Shown piece after piece: positions 1 to 9,073 of a stretch of 64,000 nt of DNA. The stretch's first letter is position 1. Every line of letters starts with the position of its first letter. Source of the DNA: Bacteroidota bacterium (GTDB lineage Bacteria; Bacteroidota; Bacteroidia; Palsa-965). The stretch spans positions 19,570 through 83,569 of the forward strand of contig VBWE01000013.1 of assembly GCA_006218065.1 (NCBI GenBank). The letters run 5' to 3'. The translations under genes were made by a program, and so were the position numbers. The notes beneath the pieces are model-generated. The model was not told the DNA's origin and ran no database searches. It saw only the letters and a list, made by a program, of their open reading frames with translations.

Positions 1-950
1 CGGCCTCACTGGCGCTGAAACTGGCCGATAATCAATACTCCGGCTGGACCTGGGATCCGAATCATTATTTACAGCTTTCGGCTATGCCTACGGCCGGTGC
101 ATCACCGGGAAATGACGCGCTTGCCAAAAAATATAACGCGCAACTGGGTATGCGTACCATCCGCGTCTGGAACAAGCTCGACCCGGTTCCTCACGGCTGG
201 CAATATGATATGCTGAGTGCGGTTCCCAACCTGTACTATCCGTACATTATTCCGACACTCACGGTGAAAGCCCTGGTGGATGGCATGCTGTACCGGAGTT
301 TTCGCGGTGCGAAAATGGCCGGACCTTATACACAACTGCTGCCGCAAACACCTGCACTTGAAGGCCAGGTCAACCTGAATATGGTTCATCCCGATCCGCA
401 GAAAATGGTGAAAGGGCTGATCATTTTTATCGAGAACGAAGGACTCAAATACCTTAAAATACCGGTGAATGCCGACGTGGTGAACGCGCTGCTGAACGTG
501 CTGAAATCCATGCTCGGCCAGGTTACGGTATTTGCCAGGCTGGATCATTTCGTGCAGCACATTATGCAGGAAATGGAAAAAACCGTCGGGAAAATTATGT
601 CCGCCCCCGTGGCCGACGCCGCCAATCCTGATCTGACCGTGGGCGATTACGTGGACTGGATCATGCACCAGGTTTCGGGGACGCTTCTTTTTGTTTCGCA
701 GGTACTTTACCAGCACGTGCAGGCCTACCCGCAAATGCTCGGCACCATGGAATTTTTCTACCTCATCAAATCGATCGAGCCGGACGATCTGCTGTTCGCG
801 GATCCTGCCGAAGCCTTTGCAGATAAAGATGTCGTGCGGGCGGTCGGCGAAGCCGTTTCCGGGGCCTATACTAAAATCATAACGGATAGCGCTGCAGAAA
901 AAGACAGCAAGGAGAAAAAAGGTCTGCTCCCGTTTCGATTCAGAAAATAA
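1..950 (+). CDS. Class-3 lipase-like alpha/beta hydrolase, C-terminal part (5' end outside window)
   Basis: The reading frame is open from base 3, so the gene begins before the window; only about 315 residues are visible. The first visible residues (ASLALKLAD) resemble the helix that follows a GHSLGG nucleophile elbow, which would lie just outside. A TAGASPGN segment followed by RVWNKLDPVPHG matches the lipase_3 pattern in which an Asp of the catalytic triad sits before a VPH stretch. The rest is a helical region without a recognised domain. The likely role is hydrolysis of a lipid or ester; the substrate is unknown. An internal ATG at 84 exists but homology runs upstream of it, so it is not the start. 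The family call is moderate because the Ser motif is not in view. Confidence 0.7.
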   Translation, partial: ASLALKLADNQYSGWTWDPNHYLQLSAMPTAGASPGNDALAKKYNAQLGMRTIRVWNKLDPVPHGWQYDMLSAVPNLYYPYIIPTLTVKALVDGMLYRSFRGAKMAGPYTQLLPQTPALEGQVNLNMVHPDPQKMVKGLIIFIENEGLKYLKIPVNADVVNALLNVLKSMLGQVTVFARLDHFVQHIMQEMEKTVGKIMSAPVADAANPDLTVGDYVDWIMHQVSGTLLFVSQVLYQHVQAYPQMLGTMEFFYLIKSIEPDDLLFADPAEAFADKDVVRAVGEAVSGAYTKIITDSAAEKDSKEKKGLLPFRFRK

Positions 951-973
951 GAAGAGCAAACCCGTTTGCGGAA

Positions 974-989
974 CATGACAATTGTCATG
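974..989. promoter_or_regulatory. 16-bp perfect palindrome upstream of hmgA (candidate operator)
   Basis: CATGACAATTGTCATG is a perfect palindrome ending 22 bp upstream of the hmgA -7 box. Its position and symmetry fit a homodimeric repressor or activator site. The half-site ATGACAAT recurs at 2257-2264, upstream of hpd. No regulator gene is visible next to it. Confidence 0.45.
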
Positions 990-1011
990 CTGCATAAGGT
1001 CGGCAGATTAG

Positions 1012-1019
1012 TAACTTTG
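1012..1019 (+). promoter_or_regulatory. hmgA promoter, TAACTTTG -7 box
   Basis: TAACTTTG matches the Bacteroidota sigma-factor -7 consensus TAnnTTTG and lies 22 bases before the hmgA ATG. No TTG occurs at the usual -33 spacing; the nearest is inside the palindrome at 982-984, so activation may need a factor. Confidence 0.5.
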
Positions 1020-1041
1020 CTCAAATTAATCTGCTGATCTT

Positions 1042-2199
1042 ATGCCTCTTTATCATAAACTCGGAAACTTTCCCCGGAAGCGTCACGTTGTTTTCAAGAA
1101 AAACGACGGCGGTCATTTTTACGAACAGCTTTTCGGCACCGAAGGATTTAACGGGATGTCGTCGCTGCTGTATCATACGCATCGTCCCACGCAGATCAGG
1201 GAAATTCTGAAATCTGTACCGGCCGCGCCGAAAATCGCGATCGCGAAAAATATAAAGCCGCTTTTGCTGAAAGGTTTCCAGGCGAAGCCCACCGATGATT
1301 TCCTCGACAGCCGCGTGCCGCTGCTTACCAACAGCGACTGCACGATGGGCGTGGCCGCACCGAAAAAAAGCCTGCGCGATTATTTTTACAAGAACGCCGA
1401 CGCGGATGAAATGCTTTTCATTCACCAGGGAAATGGTACGCTGCGCACGTTCATGGGCAATATCCGTTTTGAATACGGCGATTATCTCATCATCCCGCGG
1501 GGCATGATTTACCAGATCGATTTCGAAACGGAGCAGAACCGCATTTTCTGGTTGGAAAGTCATCACCCGCTGTACACGCCGAAACGCTATAAAAACTCAC
1601 AGGGCCAGCACCTCGAACATGCGCCGTTCTGCGAGCGCGATTTCAAGCTGCCTTCCGAACTGGAAACGTACGATCAGAAAGGCGATTTCCTGCTGAAGAT
1701 CCGGAAAGAAAATATGCTGCACGAACTGGTTTACGCCACGCACCCGTTCGATGTAACCGGCTGGGATGGCTACAATTTCCCCTGGGGATTTTCCATTCAC
1801 AATTTCGAACCGATTACGGGCCGTGTGCACCAGCCGCCGCCTGTTCACCAGACTTTTGAAACGCCGGCATTCGTGGTTTGCTCGTTCTGCCCGCGGCTGT
1901 ACGATTATCATCCGCTGGCGATTCCCGCGCCGTACAACCACAGCAATATCGACAGCGACGAAGTGCTGTACTACGTGGACGGCGATTTCATGAGCCGCAA
2001 CAATATTGAGCAGGGGCACCTCACGCTTCACCCGAAGGGTGTTCCGCACGGTCCCGCGCCGGGCGCGATGGAGCGCAGCATCGGCCAGAAAGAAACGCAG
2101 GAACTCGCCGTGATGGTGGATACCTTCCGCCCGCTGATGGTAACCGAAGAGGCGATGGCTATGGACGACGGAAAATACTACAAGAGCTGGGTGGAGTAA
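1042..2199 (+). CDS. hmgA: Homogentisate 1,2-dioxygenase
   Basis: 385 residues. This enzyme opens the homogentisate ring to maleylacetoacetate in tyrosine and phenylalanine breakdown, using non-haem Fe(II) in the cytoplasm. The cupin core and the family's iron ligands align by eye as His300 (APYNH), Glu307 (SDEV) and His336 (GVPHGP); the WDGYNFPWGFSIHNFEP block is typical of the family. The His-His spacing of 36 equals that of the human enzyme, with one extra residue before the Glu. The length is that of the shorter bacterial form. The start follows a canonical -7 box. It is followed by hpd, the preceding step, so the two form a catabolic pair separated by a 174-base gap that may hold its own signals. 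Confidence 0.95.
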   Translation: MPLYHKLGNFPRKRHVVFKKNDGGHFYEQLFGTEGFNGMSSLLYHTHRPTQIREILKSVPAAPKIAIAKNIKPLLLKGFQAKPTDDFLDSRVPLLTNSDCTMGVAAPKKSLRDYFYKNADADEMLFIHQGNGTLRTFMGNIRFEYGDYLIIPRGMIYQIDFETEQNRIFWLESHHPLYTPKRYKNSQGQHLEHAPFCERDFKLPSELETYDQKGDFLLKIRKENMLHELVYATHPFDVTGWDGYNFPWGFSIHNFEPITGRVHQPPPVHQTFETPAFVVCSFCPRLYDYHPLAIPAPYNHSNIDSDEVLYYVDGDFMSRNNIEQGHLTLHPKGVPHGPAPGAMERSIGQKETQELAVMVDTFRPLMVTEEAMAMDDGKYYKSWVE

Positions 2200-2256
2200 A
2201 TGCCTTATTTCATGGGCATTTCAAGGATTTTTCCGAAATTTGCAGTAAAGCCGCGA

Positions 2257-2319
2257 ATGACAATGAAAGGAACTCAGCATATTATTCTCCGTTCGCAAGC
2301 CATGGCCATGTGGTCGTGA
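2257..2319 (+). CDS. Possible 20-codon small ORF in the hmgA-hpd gap
   Basis: An ATG-to-TGA frame encodes MTMKGTQHIILRSQAMAMWS (an inner ATG gives an 18-residue form). A near-consensus -7 box (GAAATTTG, 2235-2242) lies 14 bases before the first ATG, so the frame would open an hpd transcript and end 54 bases before hpd. There is no run of Tyr or Phe codons, so a classic amino-acid attenuator is not supported. The evidence is only position and promoter; it may be chance. Confidence 0.25.
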   Translation: MTMKGTQHIILRSQAMAMWS

Positions 2320-2373
2320 AGTGAATCGTTTTTAAACATTCATTTCTTCATTAAACATTAAAAAACAACTACC

Positions 2374-3534
2374 ATGTCAGGCGATATCAGAAACGTGGAA
2401 TACGGTCTCAATAAAATTTTCGAAGGCGCCCAGGATTTTCTTCCCTTGATGGGAACCGATTATGTTGAATTCTATGTCGGTAATGCCAAGCAATCGGCAC
2501 ATTTTTATAAAACAGCTTTCGGTTTCCAGTCGCTCGCATACGCGGGACTCGAAACGGGGGTACGCGACCGCGCATCGTACGTGCTTGCGCAAAACAAGAT
2601 ACGCATCGTACTCACTACGCCGCTCGTCAGCGATTCACCGATCGCGGAGCATATCAAAAAACATGGCGACGGTGTAAAAGTGATCGCGCTTTGGGTGGAA
2701 GACGCCCGCAAATCATTTGAAGAAACCGTAAAGCGCGGCGCGAAGCCGTTCATGGAACCCACCGTTGAAAAAGACGAATTCGGTGAAGTGGTGCGTTCGG
2801 GTATTTACACGTACGGTGAAACGGTTCACGTTTTCGTGGAGCGTAAAAAATACGACGGACTTTTTCTCCCCGGTTACCGGAAATGGGAATCGGTTTATAA
2901 TCCGCCGGCCAGCGGGCTCAAGTTCATCGACCACATGGTGGGCAACGTAGGCTGGGGTGAGATGAATACCTGGGTGAAATGGTACGAAGATGTGATGGGA
3001 TTCGTCAACTTCCTTTCGTTCGACGATAAGCAGATTCACACGGAATATTCGGCGCTGATGTCGAAAGTGATGAGCAACGGGAACGGTCGCATCAAATTCC
3101 CGATCAACGAACCCGCCGAAGGCAAGAAAAAATCGCAGATCGAAGAGTACCTTGATTTTTACGAAGGCTCCGGCTGCCAGCACATCGCGGTAGCGACGGA
3201 CAATATCATCGAAACGGTGAAGCATCTTCGCGCGAACGGTGTAGAATTTCTTTCGGCGCCTCCGCATGCGTATTATGAAGAAGTGCCCACGCGTCTCGGC
3301 GAGCACATGAAAATTTTCCACGAAGACCTGGCCGAACTCGAAAAACTGGCCATCCTGATCGACGCGGACGAAGAAGGGTACCTGCTGCAGATTTTTACCA
3401 AGCCGGTGGAAGATCGCCCGACATTGTTCTTCGAAATCATCCAGCGCATGGGTGCGAAAGGTTTCGGCGCGGGTAATTTCAAAGCCCTTTTCGAATCGAT
3501 TGAACGGGAGCAGATGAAGCGCGGAACACTGTAA
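2374..3534 (+). CDS. hpd: 4-hydroxyphenylpyruvate dioxygenase
   Basis: 386 residues with two vicinal-oxygen-chelate domains. It converts 4-hydroxyphenylpyruvate to homogentisate with O2 and Fe(II), feeding HmgA encoded just upstream. The iron ligands are readable in the C-terminal half: His187 (FIDHMVGNV), His270 (CQHIAVATDN) and Glu354 (LFFEIIQR). The C-terminal GAGNFKALFESIE segment is the usual gate helix region. The length is normal. The start at ATG 2374 follows an A-rich stretch (acattaaaaaacaactacc), typical of Bacteroidota translation starts without a strong Shine-Dalgarno. A strong terminator follows, so the catabolic unit ends here. Confidence 0.96.
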   Translation: MSGDIRNVEYGLNKIFEGAQDFLPLMGTDYVEFYVGNAKQSAHFYKTAFGFQSLAYAGLETGVRDRASYVLAQNKIRIVLTTPLVSDSPIAEHIKKHGDGVKVIALWVEDARKSFEETVKRGAKPFMEPTVEKDEFGEVVRSGIYTYGETVHVFVERKKYDGLFLPGYRKWESVYNPPASGLKFIDHMVGNVGWGEMNTWVKWYEDVMGFVNFLSFDDKQIHTEYSALMSKVMSNGNGRIKFPINEPAEGKKKSQIEEYLDFYEGSGCQHIAVATDNIIETVKHLRANGVEFLSAPPHAYYEEVPTRLGEHMKIFHEDLAELEKLAILIDADEEGYLLQIFTKPVEDRPTLFFEIIQRMGAKGFGAGNFKALFESIEREQMKRGTL

Positions 3535-3552
3535 AATAACCGTTTATCGTTA

Positions 3553-3600
3553 CAAAAAAGAGGATGTTTTCCCCCCGGAGGACATCCTCTTTTTGTTTTA
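3553..3600 (+). terminator. Rho-independent terminator after hpd
   Basis: The stem AAAGAGGATGT / ACATCCTCTTT with a C/G-rich loop (tttccccccggagg) is followed by TTTTTG and a T-rich tail. It sits 20 bases after the hpd stop. Confidence 0.85.
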
Positions 3601-3752
3601 TTTTTTCGTTAGGCGATCATCTATTATGTATGATCTGAAACGATTTTACAGCGAGGAACTGCAAGAAAAAAGCCCAATTAGTACTTGAAAGCTGCGTCAA
3701 TCTTCGTTTATTTGCTTTCTTGATTTACACACCCTTCCAAAAATCTATTCTC

Positions 3753-5830
3753 ATGAAAAAAAATCTTTACTTATTTCTGGGCCTGTTGCCCTTATCGGTG
3801 GTAACTGCCGATGCACAGACCGCAACATTCAACTTCACGGGAAGCATGCAAACCTTTACGGTTCCCTGTGGTGTTGATACCGTTTTCGTTCAATCCTGGG
3901 GCGCCCAGGGCGGATCCGGTGCAACCGGTGGCAATTCAGCATCAGGCGGATCAGGTGGCCTCGGCGGTTACGCTGAGGGATGGCTTCTTGTAACTCCCGC
4001 ACAGACACTGAATATTTTTGTCGGCGGCCAGGGTGCTACGCCCACAGCCGGCTTCAACGGTGGCGGTAACGGCGGCAGCCAGAATGCCGGCGGCGGTGGC
4101 GGAGCTTCCGACATCCGTGTCGGCGGTACGGCAGAAGCCAACCGGGTAATCACTGCCGGGACGCGCCGGTTGTGAATCATCAATAGTCGCGGGCGGTGCC
4201 GGTGGCGCTGGCGGCGGCGGAAACGGTGCTAACGGTACAGATGCTCCCACATCAGGCGGATCAGCCGGTGGTGGTGCAGGCGCTATAGGTGCCACAGGCG
4301 GTGCAGCCGGTATCGGTTGCAGCGGATTCCTTGGTGCTGCGGGTGCATCCTCCTCCTCAGGAGTAGGTGCAGATGGCGGCGCAGGACAGACTTGCTGCTG
4401 CTTCACCTTCGGCAGTATTCCCGGCGGCGGCGGCGGCGGCGGCGGCCAGGTCGGCGGCGGCGGCGGTGGTGGCGGTTCAGCCGGAACCTCAGGCTGCAGC
4501 GGTAACGATAAAGGTGCTGGGTGCTGGCGGCGGCGGTGCAGGTGGCACTTCCAACGTAAGCGGTGTACTCAATGGTGTAACAAACAGCGGCATCTGGTTG
4601 GGTAACGGACAAGTGTCCCTCTTCTGGAACGACCCGGTTCCCCCGGCACATACGATCACCGGATCATCGGCTATCTGCCAGGGCGATTCTGCCAGCTATT
4701 CTATCGTCGCCGATCAGTATTCGACATTCTATACCTGGACTGTTCCTGTAGGCCTTACTTTCATCGGCGGTCAGAACACAGCACAGATCGACGTAAGCGG
4801 TACAACTCCCGGAACATATACGATCTATGTACAGGGTGTTAACGGTACCTGCAGCTTAAGCGGTCCGACGGACAGCATTATGGTTACCGTTAACCCGACT
4901 CCGACGGTTACGGCAACAGCAGCTAATCCTACACTCTGCGCAGGTGATTCGACAACAGTTACAGCAACCACCAGCGGTGTTGCATACCTCTGGGCACCGG
5001 GTGGTCAGACTACCCTGACTATAAATGTTACGCCCGCTTCGTCCACAACGTACACGGTTACTGTTGTCGACTCCAACGGCTGTACGAATTCAGCAACCGC
5101 TACGGTCAACGTGAACGCGCTTCCGGTTGTAACTGTTACCGCAGTTGATTCGTCCATCTGTCTCGGCGGAGCAGCATCACTTACTGCTTCAGGAGCGGTT
5201 TCATATACCTGGATGCCGGGCTCGCTTACCGGGTCTTCTGTCTCGGTAACGCCGACGTCGAACACGACCTATACGGTTACGGGTACTGACAGCAGCGGCT
5301 GCGTGAACATGACTACGCTCGACATCACGGTAAACGCATTGCCGACGGTAACATTGACTTCACCGGCGACGGTTTGCGTGGGTGATGGAAACTACACGCT
5401 TACCGGTTCACCGGCCGGCGGTACATTCAGCGGTACAGGCGTTACGGGCAACAGCTTCTCGCCGTTGACAGCAGGTACAGGCACGTTCACCATCACGTAC
5501 AACTATACCGACGCAAACGGTTGCAGCAATTCGGACGGCAACTCTGTAACTGTAAGCTCATGCACCGGTATCGATGATCCGAAAAATATCTTCGGACTGA
5601 CCTTCATGCCGAACCCGGTATCTGATCTTCTGCAGGTTCGCTGGGATGGTAACAAAGGCAACGTAACCGGTATCGAGATTTATGATATCAACGGTCGACT
5701 GATGATCTCGCAGCAAGTGAACAACGAAACGGCTGCTGAAATCAAAGTAACCGAGCTTCCCGCCGGTAACTACAATCTGAACGTAATCGTCCGGGACGGC
5801 AGAGCGACGTATCGTTTCGTGAAAAAATAG
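3753..5830 (+). pseudogene. Glycine-rich T9SS cargo protein, copy 1, broken by two frameshifts
   Basis: Paralogue of the intact gene at 6011-8329 with the same order: signal peptide (MKKNLYLFLGLLPLSVVTADAQ), glycine-rich domain, Ig/PKD-like repeats, T9SS type A sorting domain. The coding frame runs from 3753 to about 4157. It then shifts at a shortened Gly-codon tract (the intact copy has several extra GGT/GGC codons) to the frame starting GGA at 4159. It shifts again near 4520, where ggtgctg is tandemly repeated, to the frame that ends at 5830. The middle frame is open but has no start codon. Fewer Ig-like repeats remain than in copy 2. It may be a true pseudogene or may reflect assembly or sequencing errors in very G-rich repeats. 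The last third keeps an uninterrupted frame and an intact sorting domain (FMPNPVSDLLQVRWDG). Confidence 0.75.
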
Positions 5831-5857
5831 TCTTTTTTTAACGCTTTATTATTCCAG

Positions 5858-5887
5858 GGCTGTCTCGCAAGAGACAGCCTTTTTTTT
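5858..5887 (+). terminator. Rho-independent terminator after glycine-rich copy 1
   Basis: A perfect stem GGCTGTCTC / GAGACAGCC with a GCAA tetraloop is followed by eight T. It closely resembles the terminator after copy 2 at 8351-8381, so the terminator was part of the duplicated unit. Confidence 0.92.
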
Positions 5888-6010
5888 GCGTCCTGTAATC
5901 AGGTAAAATGCGTCTTATATTCTTGCCCGGACGCTAAACTTTTATATCTTCGCGAAATTATACACCTCAAGGAACACAACTAATTAAGCACAACTAAAAT
6001 TCACCATCCT

Positions 6011-8329
6011 ATGAAAAAAAATCTTTACTTACTCTTAAGCCTGTTGCCTGCTTCGGTGATTTCGCTTACGGCGCAAACCGTGACCGATTCGCTGAACTTC
6101 ACAGGCGGTTTGCAGACGTACACGATACCCTGCGGCGTTACTTCAGTTACTATTGAATGCCGTGGCGCCCAGGGCGGCGGCGGTGCAGCCGGTAACTCAT
6201 CCGGCGGAGCAACAGCCGGCGGTGTCGGTGCACTCGGCGGACTTGCCACCGGAACACTTGCCGTATCACCTGGCGATGTGCTCAACGTATTTGTCGGCGG
6301 TGCAGGCGTTACTCCTACAGGCGGCTTTAACGGCGGCGGAAACGGCGGCAACCAGAATGCCGGCGGCGGCGGCGGAGCTTCCGACGTTCGCGTTGGCGGT
6401 ACAGCAGAAGCTAACCGCGTAATCACTGCCGGTGGCGGTGGCGGCGGCGGACGTGGCGGCTGCGAATCAGGCACTACGATTGCCGGCGGAAACGGCGGAC
6501 TCGGTGGTGGCGGAAACGGCGCTAACGGTGTTGACGCTCCCACATCAGGCGGATCAGCCGGTGGTGGTGCAGGCGCTGTCGGTTCTACAGGCGGTGCAGC
6601 CGGTATCGGTTGCGGCGGATTCCTCGGCGCAGTCGGTGGCACTGCTTCTACAGGAACAGGCGCTAACGGCGGTGCAGGACAGTCTTGCTGCTGCTTCAGC
6701 TTCGGCAGTATTCCCGGTGGCGGCGGCGGTGGCGGTGGCCAGGTCGGCGGCGGCGGTGGTGGCGGCGGTTCAGCCGGAACCTCAGGCTGCTCAGGCAACG
6801 ATAAAGGCGCCGGTGGCGGCGGTGCAGGCGGAACAAGCAGCACTGCAGGCGTTACCAGCGGCTCTGCTACAAATGGTGTTCGCACAGGAAACGGTGTTGT
6901 AAAATTCACTTACGTGCTGCCCACACCCACAGCAGTAACAATTTCCGGTAACAGCTCTCTCTGCACCGGTGATTCAGCAAACCTTACAGCTACTACTTCT
7001 GCAAATGCTACGTTCTACACCTGGACAGTTCCGGTGGGACTTACTTTCAACAGCGGCCAGAACACGACTTCGATCAACATAACCGGCGCAACTCCCGGAA
7101 CGTACACGGTCACCTGCCAGCCTGTTAACGGAACCTGCAGCCTGAGTGGTCCGACAGCTACTTTTGTTGTTACGGTAAACGCACTGCCGGTTGTTGCTGC
7201 ATCTTCAACCAGCGCAACGATCTGCGATGGCGACTCTTCTATACTGAGCGTAACCGGTGCTGCTACATACACCTGGATGCCCGGCTCGCTGAGCGGCACA
7301 CCGGTAACTGTAACACCGAATACAACTACAACATACACAGTAACGGGAACCGATGTCAACGGATGCGTGGATAGTGATGTAATCACTGTTTCGGTTAATG
7401 CACTTCCGACTGTTTCGGCTTCCAGTGACTCGACAATCTGCAACGGTGAATCAGTATCGCTGAGCGCTTCAGGCGCTGTAATCTATGCCTGGAACCCGGG
7501 TTCACTTACCGGCAACCCGGTAACTGTATCACCGACATCGACCACTACTTACACAGTTACCGGTACCGACAGCAGCGGCTGCTCGAACATGGCGACTGTA
7601 ACAATCACCGTAAACGCACTGCCGACCATCGCTGCTACAGCAGTTGACTCATCGATCTGCGTGGGTGGAAGCGTATCACTGACTGGTACAGGCGGAACTG
7701 CGTATGCCTGGATGCCCGGTTCACTCACCGGATCGACAGTAACTGCATCACCGACGTCGAACACTACGTACACGGTTACAGGAACTGACGCCAACGGCTG
7801 CTCGAACACAGCAACGATCGACATCACTGTAAACGCTCTGCCGACGCCGACACTCACTTCGCCAGCTACTGTTTGCGTAGGTGATGGAAACTACACGCTC
7901 ACCGGTTCTCCGGCTGGCGGTACGTTCAGCGGTACAGGTGTTACCGGTAACAGCTTCTCTCCGTCGACTGCAGGTACAGGTACATTCACCATCACGTACA
8001 GCTTCACCGATGCAAACGGATGCACAGGCACGGACGGCAACTCCGTAACTGTAGGCGCCTGCACCGGTATCGTGGAGTCTCAGAACATGTTCGGACTGAC
8101 CTTTATGCCGAACCCGGTATCTGATCTTCTCCAGATCCGTTGGGATGGCAACAAAGGCAACGTAACCAACCTGGATATTTACGACAACCTGGGCCGCCTG
8201 GTAGCTTCACAGCAAGTGAGCAACCAGACTTCTGCCCAGATCAATGTAACCCAGCTTCCCGCCGGTAACTACAACCTGCGCGTAACTGCGGAAACAGGCC
8301 GTGCAACATACCAGTTCATCAAGAACTAA
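6011..8329 (+). CDS. Glycine-rich, Ig/PKD-repeat surface protein with T9SS sorting domain (copy 2, intact)
   Basis: 772 residues. Residues 1-22 are a signal peptide. Residues 23 to about 300 form a glycine-rich domain with long Gly runs and several CCC/C-G motifs, as in the glycine-rich surface proteins of Bacteroidota. Next comes one Ig/PKD-like domain, then three near-identical 73-residue repeats (NALP...YTWMPGSL...TTYTVTGTD.NGC) and a fourth divergent domain (SPAGGTFSGTGVTG). The last 80 residues (GLTFMPNPVSDLLQIRWDG to YQFIKN) are a type A T9SS sorting domain, so the protein is exported across the outer membrane and anchored or released. The likely role is adhesion or an extracellular layer; no enzymatic domain is seen. 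It is monocistronic with its own terminator. Confidence 0.85.
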   Translation: MKKNLYLLLSLLPASVISLTAQTVTDSLNFTGGLQTYTIPCGVTSVTIECRGAQGGGGAAGNSSGGATAGGVGALGGLATGTLAVSPGDVLNVFVGGAGVTPTGGFNGGGNGGNQNAGGGGGASDVRVGGTAEANRVITAGGGGGGGRGGCESGTTIAGGNGGLGGGGNGANGVDAPTSGGSAGGGAGAVGSTGGAAGIGCGGFLGAVGGTASTGTGANGGAGQSCCCFSFGSIPGGGGGGGGQVGGGGGGGGSAGTSGCSGNDKGAGGGGAGGTSSTAGVTSGSATNGVRTGNGVVKFTYVLPTPTAVTISGNSSLCTGDSANLTATTSANATFYTWTVPVGLTFNSGQNTTSINITGATPGTYTVTCQPVNGTCSLSGPTATFVVTVNALPVVAASSTSATICDGDSSILSVTGAATYTWMPGSLSGTPVTVTPNTTTTYTVTGTDVNGCVDSDVITVSVNALPTVSASSDSTICNGESVSLSASGAVIYAWNPGSLTGNPVTVSPTSTTTYTVTGTDSSGCSNMATVTITVNALPTIAATAVDSSICVGGSVSLTGTGGTAYAWMPGSLTGSTVTASPTSNTTYTVTGTDANGCSNTATIDITVNALPTPTLTSPATVCVGDGNYTLTGSPAGGTFSGTGVTGNSFSPSTAGTGTFTITYSFTDANGCTGTDGNSVTVGACTGIVESQNMFGLTFMPNPVSDLLQIRWDGNKGNVTNLDIYDNLGRLVASQQVSNQTSAQINVTQLPAGNYNLRVTAETGRATYQFIKN
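7178..7831 (+). repeat. Three tandem 72-73-codon Ig/PKD-like repeats
   Basis: Units start at the NALP codons at 7178, 7397 and 7613, with a related but divergent unit from 7832. Each carries the WMPGSL/WNPGSL and TTYTVTGTD core. Near-identical units of this kind are prone to recombination and copy-number change. Confidence 0.85.
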
Positions 8330-8350
8330 TTTGTCCTGATTTTCATGAAA

Positions 8351-8381
8351 AGGGCTGTCTCGAAAGAGACGGCCCTTTTTT
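8351..8381 (+). terminator. Rho-independent terminator after glycine-rich copy 2
   Basis: The stem AGGGCTGTCTC / GAGACGGCCCT (one G-T pair) with a GAAA loop is followed by a run of T. Confidence 0.9.
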
Positions 8382-8545
8382 ATGCGGGTTCCTTTGACAA
8401 TCGAAGAAATATCAAATGCCAAACGTCAAATGCAAAATTTCAAAGGGATGCTTTTGTGGTTTTGCATGAAATGCCGCGCGGCGATTTTTGTTTTTTTTAA
8501 CTTCCACGCGTCGCCGGGTTCTGCTAACTTGGCAAGCGATTTACT

Positions 8546-9073
8546 ATGAGAACGGTTTTCCTCCTGTCCATTTGCAGTTTCCTGCTGCTTTCCTGCGATA
8601 AAAGCACGAAATACGTCAACGTTACCATCAACGATCAGTACACGCTCAGCCTGCCGGATGATATGGTATCGGCCGACCTGAGTGAAAAAGCATCGCTGCA
8701 GTACCAATCACCGCAGCGCGAACTGTACACGCTTGTGCTCGATGAAAGCAAGGAAACGCTGAACGGTTTCGGCCTGGAATACGACCTCGCTACCTATATG
8801 CAGGTTGCGATCCACAACCTCGATTCCACGTCAAAGCAGAAACCGGTAGAACAGAAAATCGGTCCGTATAAAGCGCTGCATATCGGCCTGAAGAAAAAAG
8901 TGAACAACAAAGGCAGAACGTACGATGCCGTGTACCGGCTGACTGTTATTGAAACGCCGAAGTATTTTTACCAGCTGCTGACCTGGACCATGGACGGTTG
9001 GTACGAACGGAACCGCACGGATATAGAGCATATCGACGGCTCGTTCAAAGAATTGCCGGCTTCAAAGAAGTAG
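8546..9073 (+). CDS. Predicted lipoprotein of unknown function
   Basis: 175 residues. The N-terminus MRTVFLLSICSFLLLSCDKS is a lipoprotein signal with lipobox LLSC; cleavage would leave Cys17 lipidated. No Gly or acidic export signal is obvious after the Cys beyond an Asp at +2. The mature part is a mixed alpha/beta sequence with no domain I recognise; a small fold binding membrane or ligand is possible but not supported. A near-match to the -7 box (TAACTTGG, 8525-8532) precedes the ATG. It converges with the glycosyltransferase gene; the two stop regions overlap by 12 bases. Confidence 0.75.
   Translation: MRTVFLLSICSFLLLSCDKSTKYVNVTINDQYTLSLPDDMVSADLSEKASLQYQSPQRELYTLVLDESKETLNGFGLEYDLATYMQVAIHNLDSTSKQKPVEQKIGPYKALHIGLKKKVNNKGRTYDAVYRLTVIETPKYFYQLLTWTMDGWYERNRTDIEHIDGSFKELPASKK

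Noticed and set aside
6025..6909. Long proline/alanine-rich minus-strand frame opposite the glycine-rich gene
   Set aside because: It is the antisense shadow of GGN codons; the plus frame has signal peptide and homology.
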